NCBI RefSeq assembly: GCF_030272615.1
Contig: NC_081412.1
Coordinates: 139,564,747-139,628,746, forward strand
DNA: 64,000 nt
Source of the DNA: Cryptomeria japonica
Taxonomy: Eukaryota; Streptophyta; Pinopsida; Cupressales; Cupressaceae
Reading direction: 5' to 3'
Part shown: piece after piece, positions 59,061 to 64,000 of the stretch
How positions within the stretch are numbered: position 1 is the stretch's first letter
Layout of the letters: each line of letters begins with the position of its first letter
The notes under the pieces: model-generated
The model's database searches: none
Told to the model about the DNA's origin: nothing
Seen by the model: only the letters and a program-made list of their open reading frames with translations
Program-made: the position numbers and the translations under genes

Positions 59061-59535
59061 GTTGTGCTTAAAGTGCATTTATTTAAAAGAAAGATCTAAA
59101 ACTTCTTAGAGAATAAAATGAGTGGGTGCTAGTCAAAGCAGCGTGGGGGCCTAATTTAACCAGCACATATATGGAAGAGAGAGGGAAGGACCATGGATTT
59201 GATGGGCTATCAAGTTGTGTTATGCTAGGTGATTCATGGAAGAACGGATTCTCACCGTGCAACAAATTGTGTTATGTTGTGTATTTCGTGTCGATAGAGA
59301 AAGGAGGAATTGAAATAGTCTAGTGAGATGCATTATGCTAGTTCCAATCATCCTAGAAAAGGGGTGCCAATAAGTTTTATTATTGCAAAGCGATTGATAT
59401 GTGCAAAGGGAAAGGAAATATTTTCCCAAGCAAAGCTTTCTTATCACAAGGAAATAAATTGCAAAGGTGTCACTAGAACACCATAACTAGGATAACCAAA
59501 CAAAGCATTATATGTACATAAATCCCACAAAATAA
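59061..59535. other. No gene seen
   Basis: Short ORFs on both strands without motifs; no repeat resolved. Confidence 0.5.
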
Positions 59536-59812
59536 ATTGAAAAAGGATAAGCAAGAAAAGAATTGTCTACAAGTAAATATGCCACAATTGAACAATCATA
59601 ACCAAGAAAAACATTATATGCAAGAAAATATACAACATAAATTGAAAAAGGATAACCGAGCAAAGCATTGTATGCAAGGAAATTCACCACATGGACTGAA
59701 AAAGGATATCCAAGCAAAGAATTGTATGCAAGGAAATACACAACATAAATTGAAAAAGGATAACCAATCAAAGCATTGTATGTAAGAAAAATCACAACAT
59801 AGATTGAAAATA
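59536..59812 (+). repeat. 54-bp minisatellite
   Basis: The unit begins ATTGAAAAAGGATAACCAAG and contains AAGCATTGTATGCAAGGAAA. Starts lie at about 59536, 59587, 59641, 59695, 59749 and 59803; the last four are spaced exactly 54 bp. One plus frame stays open across most of the array as 18-residue units (LKKDNRAKHCMQGN-type). The opposite strand is also open. Coding is possible but unproven. Confidence 0.88.
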
Positions 59813-59842
59813 AGAAACAAGGAGGCCACATATATTCCCCCC

Positions 59843-59880
59843 CTTAAGATGTCGGCATAATTGTATGTCAACATCTTAAG
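59843..59880. repeat. Short hairpin
   Basis: CTTAAGATGTCGGCA pairs with TGTCAACATCTTAAG (13 of 15) across an 8-nt loop. It follows a run of eight C. Confidence 0.6.
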
Positions 59881-60881
59881 GTAGAAAGAAAAAAAAGGAT
59901 AAACACCTTTAAAACCATTGAGGAGATGTCCTTTAAGCAACAATGTGTATTACTCTAAGCTAAAGAGGTGTAACTCTTTTGAAGCAAGGAGGTGATAGTT
60001 GTAAAATAAATATCTTGAAACAAGTGTAAAGGGGTCCTTTTGAAGGACGCACAGTGAAAGGAGGAAGACATCTTTGCCTAAAGATGTCTACCCCAAAAAA
60101 TAGAGATCTTTAATAAGGATGGCATCTTTGAAAGGGGGGAGGATACTAAGAATACACAACTTCCCAATTGCTAGGAAAACTGGATTCTAAGTGGAGGTTT
60201 GCACACTTTCACTAAGGAGAGATTATTCATAAAATATGTACTGTTTTAAGCAAGGAATAAGTCCAAACCAAGAGACACACATGTACTTGCATGGAGGATA
60301 ATTCCATGCAATAAAGGACATCAAGTTATGAAAGATGCAAGTCAACAAAGGAAAAGGAAGCCCTTGAAAAGAGAGAAGATTGAAATATTATTCTTATCCT
60401 CCAAACATGGAGACAATAATAAGAAAAACTATTGTGTTGCCATCCAAGTATGATCACATATAAAATTGTACCACCATGAATAACAAAGAGCTCCTAAAAG
60501 GTAAGCTATAAATTTCACATGATGAGGAGCAACATGATAGACGAAGGAATTATTATTCATCTATTTTCAAATTTGGATCGAGAAAAAGCATGAGAACTAG
60601 TGTGATATGTATATGAGCTCGGCCACATAAATCTTAAACAAATGCTTTAAAATCTTTACAATTATCAATAGAATAGGAATAGCTACGATGAAAGAGGAAA
60701 TACATACTACCATTTTGTTCACATAATTATTGATATATCTTACAAAGGGAAAGGTAATGCTTTTATCATATTTAAGTCTCCAAAAGATTCTTTTTTGCTT
60801 GTTTCTCTTTATTGTCAATATGGATAGGTCTTGTTCTTGAAAAATAGAAGGACAAGGTTTTGGTAAAAGAATTGATAAAGG
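59881..60881. other. No gene seen
   Basis: Purine-rich + strand with many AAGGA and GGAG words; the minus ORF at 60597-60980 has hydrophobic ends but no recognised domain. Resembles 24.0-24.8 kb in composition. Confidence 0.45.
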
Positions 60882-61366
60882 AGGGGGATGGTTTTTGTTA
60901 CAATATTTATTAAAATATGTTGTTGAAGGGCCAAGGGGATGAATAGATGAAGAAGTAATATACTTTGTAGGTTCTATCATTACTATTCATATCCACTTTA
61001 TTAGAAGAAGAATTCTCATCATTTAAATCTTCTTCTTTTCTTAATGTTATGATAGGATATATATTATAAATAAAATGCATAACACTATATTACCTCAAAA
61101 TATGTTGGTGATTAAGATAAGCTCTAGGAGGGGGAAGGTTTTTGTTACAATATTTATTAAAATTTAATGGCCAAGGGGATGAATAGATGAAGAAGTAATA
61201 AACTTTGTAGGTTCTATCATTACTATTCATATCCACTTTATTAGAAGAAGAATTCTCATCATTTAAATCTTTGTATTTTCTTAATGTTATGATAGGATAT
61301 AGATTATAAATAAAATGTATAACACTGTATTACCTCAAAATATGTCGGTGATTAAGATGATCTCTA
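60882..61366. repeat. Tandem duplication of about 240 bp
   Basis: 60882-61126 and 61127-61366 are near copies: both contain GGTTTTTGTTACAATATTTA, GGATGAATAGATGAAGAAGT, TTGTAGGTTCTATCATTACT and CCTCAAAATATGT(T/C)GGTGA. Copy 2 lacks about 7 bp and has some ten substitutions. Confidence 0.92.
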
Positions 61367-62199
61367 GCGGAATAAGGAGGATCTAGAGGGATAGATGTCC
61401 TAAGATTGACATGCTTACCTTGTACCTCTTGCACCAAAGTATCTTTGTGAGAAGAAGATGGTTCAATGTTACTCTTCAATATTTCATCTATATTGGAGTG
61501 ATCATTGATAGGAGTATTGATTCTTTCCTCGTGAATAAAAGATACTCTAGGAGAGGTATATGTACAATTCATATCATCTCTAAGATTAGCTAGGGTTTCA
61601 TTTGAAACATCTACTAAATTTTTTATGAAATGTAGATATTCTACTAATTTCTTAAATATTTTATGAAATGTAGATATTCTATTGATATCATCACATAGCA
61701 ACATGAAATGTGTATGAAAGCTTTGAGAAATGACTTGAATGTAGGATCAATGTTTGAAACTCTCACAATGCAATAGATTAAAGTTGAACATATGAATGTG
61801 GGCAACATAAAATGAAAGATGCTATTATCCAACACATGATTTTTATAAAAATAAATAATGAGTGATTTAATCACATGTGAAATAGCAAACCAATCAATTT
61901 TTGTGAATTCTATTATAAAAAATGAAATCTAAAAACACCAAATCTTAAATATGCAAGATATCGAAAGCATTGGTTTCACCAAAATGTAACATGGTGAAAT
62001 AGGGATTCACTAATTTAGCTATTGTAAACGAGGAATGAACCTATTTAATGCAATGATTCCATTAAGGGGAGTAAAACTCAATAGATTCACTTCCTAAGGA
62101 TTAATGATAATTGATTTCAGGTGGTCCCTTTATTTGAGTTGAATTGAATACTGTAAAGATGAAAATTGAATGCTAGATCTAGGGCTAAATATGGAAAAT
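61367..62199. other. Weak minus-strand ORF, otherwise no gene
   Basis: The minus ORF at 61330-61704 (124 codons) is hydrophilic and unrecognised; it enters the duplicated block, so part of it is repeat-derived. A 22-bp direct repeat (TTTTATGAAATGTAGATATT and 2 more) occurs at 61621 and 61659. Confidence 0.4.
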
Positions 62200-63646
62200 T
62201 GATGTTGTAGTCACATAAATCTGTCCATTTTAATTAAATGAATATTTGCTATTTATTTGATTAAAAATCCACTAGCCATCGGTTAATTAAATTAATATTT
62301 AATTAATTCATCTTCAAACATTCTCCTATTAATTAAATAAATTATTCAATTTATTTTAATTAATTCATTCAACCAAATTCACACTCAATTAAATTAATAA
62401 ATACAATTTATTCAATTTAATCCTCTTTCCTCTTTTAAATAAATTAAATAAAACATTTATTTAAATCATTATTCCCCCCCCACTTGCATTTTCCTACAAA
62501 TGCAAGTTGCAACCACAAGTTGAAATAAATTAATTTTATTTTAATTAAAATCCTATTTTCCCTCACCCACCAAATCCACTTGCACTCCTAAAAACCCCCT
62601 TCTAGATTCTTCTAACCCCTTCCTAATTAGCCTAATCCATCCCCTATTTATTATCACATTCCTAAGCAAATTGGTGTCACTTCTCAAAGACTTCAAAGTC
62701 TTTGAAAAGCATTAAATGCTTGGTGTGTTCAACAATTTAACCTCTAAAGTCTTCCAAACCACTTATGGCTCTTACATGACCATTTATGGTTAACCCCTAA
62801 CTCAACCCTCATGTGACTCATGTGTCTCCTCAAGCATTTATTGCTTTGACCATGGTTATCCCTTTAACCTTTCACAAGAGTTTATCCATTGAATAAAAGC
62901 TTTATTCTTTGAATAAAAAATTTATTCACTCAACCCAACCTTGACCTTAACTCCCAAGTTAACCTTCAGGTCATGTCAAGCATTTAATGTTTATTCCCTC
63001 TCCTCTCAACCTATCTAATATTGACACTTGTCATCTTGGGATTGGGTTGAAATCCTTCACATGGATTTGATATCATTTAATCCTAACCCTTGTTGAGATT
63101 ACTCAATCTCAACCATCCATTGTTTCATTTTTCCTATAAATAGAGCCCATTTCTTCATAATCCAGATCCTGAAAAACTTGTATGCATCTAAGTTATAGAG
63201 AATTTTAGAGAGCATTTAGCATAGCTTACTCATAGCTTACTCATATTCACTCTTTTGGTTAAAATTAACAAGTAGCATTTAGATAACTCATCCTTATTTG
63301 ATTATTAAGCTTGCCTTTGCATACTTTTCATAATCATTTACAATCTTGAATCTTCATAAGCGTCCATAGTGCAAAAAGCTACTGAGAGCTACATTAATTT
63401 GGAACTTGGAGAGGAGAGGAACAAGGGAGAGGGAGCTAAGAGTATGGTAGAAGGAATTTGGAGATGCCTTGTTGTATTTGCTTCCATATTAAATATCTTA
63501 TCATGTTTTTAGTGTCTCTTTTGATATGCCTGCTTAGAATAGTTTTTGGTTGATTAACACTAATGTTTATTTTTGTTTCTTGTGTTTTTGTGTGTTATAC
63601 GACCACGGGTGTTTAGTCTAACCTCGCCCCATTTTACAGAGCATCA
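62200..63646 (+). repeat. E7 5' LTR of an element leaving the window
   Basis: Begins TGATGTTGTAGTCAC and ends AGAGCATCA, so the tips are inverted (TGATG and CATCA). AT-rich TTAATTAAAT repeats (62280-62480), a TATA box at 63135-63142 and a GA-rich leader are LTR-like. A primer-site-like TGGTGAACC begins 2 bp after the end. The partner LTR would lie beyond 64000, so limits are inferred. Confidence 0.6.
63135..63142 (+). promoter_or_regulatory. TATA box in E7 LTR
   Basis: TATAAATA in TTCCTATAAATAGAGCCC, a strong plant-type TATA context. Confidence 0.65.
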
Positions 63647-63648
63647 TT

Positions 63649-63666
63649 TGGTGAACCTGATGTGAA
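63649..63666 (+). promoter_or_regulatory. Possible E7 primer binding site
   Basis: TGGTGAACCTGATGTGAA begins with TGG two bases after the LTR end; the cognate tRNA is not identified. Confidence 0.4.
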
Positions 63667-63740
63667 TCAAGCACCCAATAACATTTTTTTGTTTACAAAA
63701 CTAACTTTTTGACTGTTTAGCTTGACACACAGCTGCGCTT

Positions 63741-63970
63741 TAGCGCTATTATTTTTGGTATTATAGCGCTTTTGTTCTTACAATAGCGTTATTGTCCAAG
63801 AATTAGCACTTTTGCTAGTAGTATGGCACTTTTGTTAATCAATTAGCGCTTGTGTTTCTGTCTTAGCACTTTTATATTGTTGTAAAAATCATTTCCTTTA
63901 GCGCTTTTGTCTTTATTGTAGCATGTTTGTGTTAAGTAGCGCTTATGTTTTCACACAAAGTAGCGCTATT
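63741..63970 (+). repeat. 20-bp-period TAGCGC repeat
   Basis: TAGCGCTTTTGT-type words start at 63741, 63764, 63784, 63804, 63824, 63844, 63864, 63899, 63919, 63937 and 63961. Six consecutive units are spaced exactly 20 bp. AGCGCT is itself palindromic. Several copies have TAGCAC or TGGCAC, as expected from CpG loss. Confidence 0.9.
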
Positions 63971-64000
63971 GTAACAGAACGTTGTAAAAAAGGCCTTGTA

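Noticed and set aside
59497..59812. CRISPR array
   Set aside because: Repeats are contiguous without unique spacers, and the DNA is a plant nuclear type.
59508..59943. Minus-strand ORFs over the 54-bp array as a repeat protein
   Set aside because: Open frames follow from the 54-bp period being a multiple of three; no evidence of expression.

Overview
The window looks like intergenic DNA from a large, repeat-rich seed-plant genome. It is AT-rich, holds no intact host gene, and is dominated by nested, decayed retrotransposons. I favour a gymnosperm, probably a conifer. The reasons are the style of the LTRs, the old mutation-riddled copies and the foldback repeats built on a near-palindromic GATCAC/GAGTGTGATC motif. 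That is an inference; the sequence does not name the species.

Layout. 0.2-1.4 kb: an unidentified decayed ORF (+ strand) with an A-rich tail. 1.5-1.8 kb: a 300-bp foldback palindrome. 3.0-4.0 kb: a 506-bp tandem duplication. 6-8.5 kb: smaller hairpin repeats and a tRNA-derived SINE with target-site duplications. 9.0-23.9 kb: E1, a 14.9-kb non-autonomous LTR element on the minus strand. E1 encodes a coiled-coil protein with five zinc knuckles and a second, unusual long ORF, but no recognisable pol. 13.5-20.4 kb: E2, a Ty1/copia element on the plus strand, inserted into E1's second ORF. 24-32.4 kb: AT-rich DNA with a possible solo-LTR remnant. 32.4-39.6 kb: E4, a 5'-truncated LINE with endonuclease, reverse transcriptase, zf-RVT and RNase H regions. 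It is split at 33.4-36.6 kb by E3, a small non-autonomous LTR element with a 5-bp target duplication. 39.9-40.5 kb: another unidentified decayed ORF. 44.4-46.4 kb: E5, an LTR with a perfect initiator-Met primer site but no partner LTR. 47.0-58.3 kb: E6, a structurally complete Ty3/gypsy Tat/Athila-like element on the minus strand with an accessory ORF after integrase. 58.6-59.1 kb: a PPR gene relic. 59.5-61.4 kb: a 54-bp minisatellite and a 240-bp tandem duplication. 62.2-64.0 kb: E7, the 5' LTR of an element that runs off the window, followed by a 20-bp-period TAGCGC repeat.

How the parts relate. E2 and E6 encode complete sets of replication domains, all disabled here by stops, frameshifts and lost catalytic residues. 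E1 and E3 lack pol and must have been moved by other elements. E1 carries the same polypurine tract and LTR-end sequence as E2, which suggests it was served by copia machinery. Many stops and cysteine losses are C-to-T or G-to-A changes, as expected of methylated, silenced elements.

The most unusual content is E1's protein set and its possible relation to the E6 accessory ORF. Several short-period tandem arrays inside element untranslated regions (48, 54, 20 and about 27 bp) are also notable.
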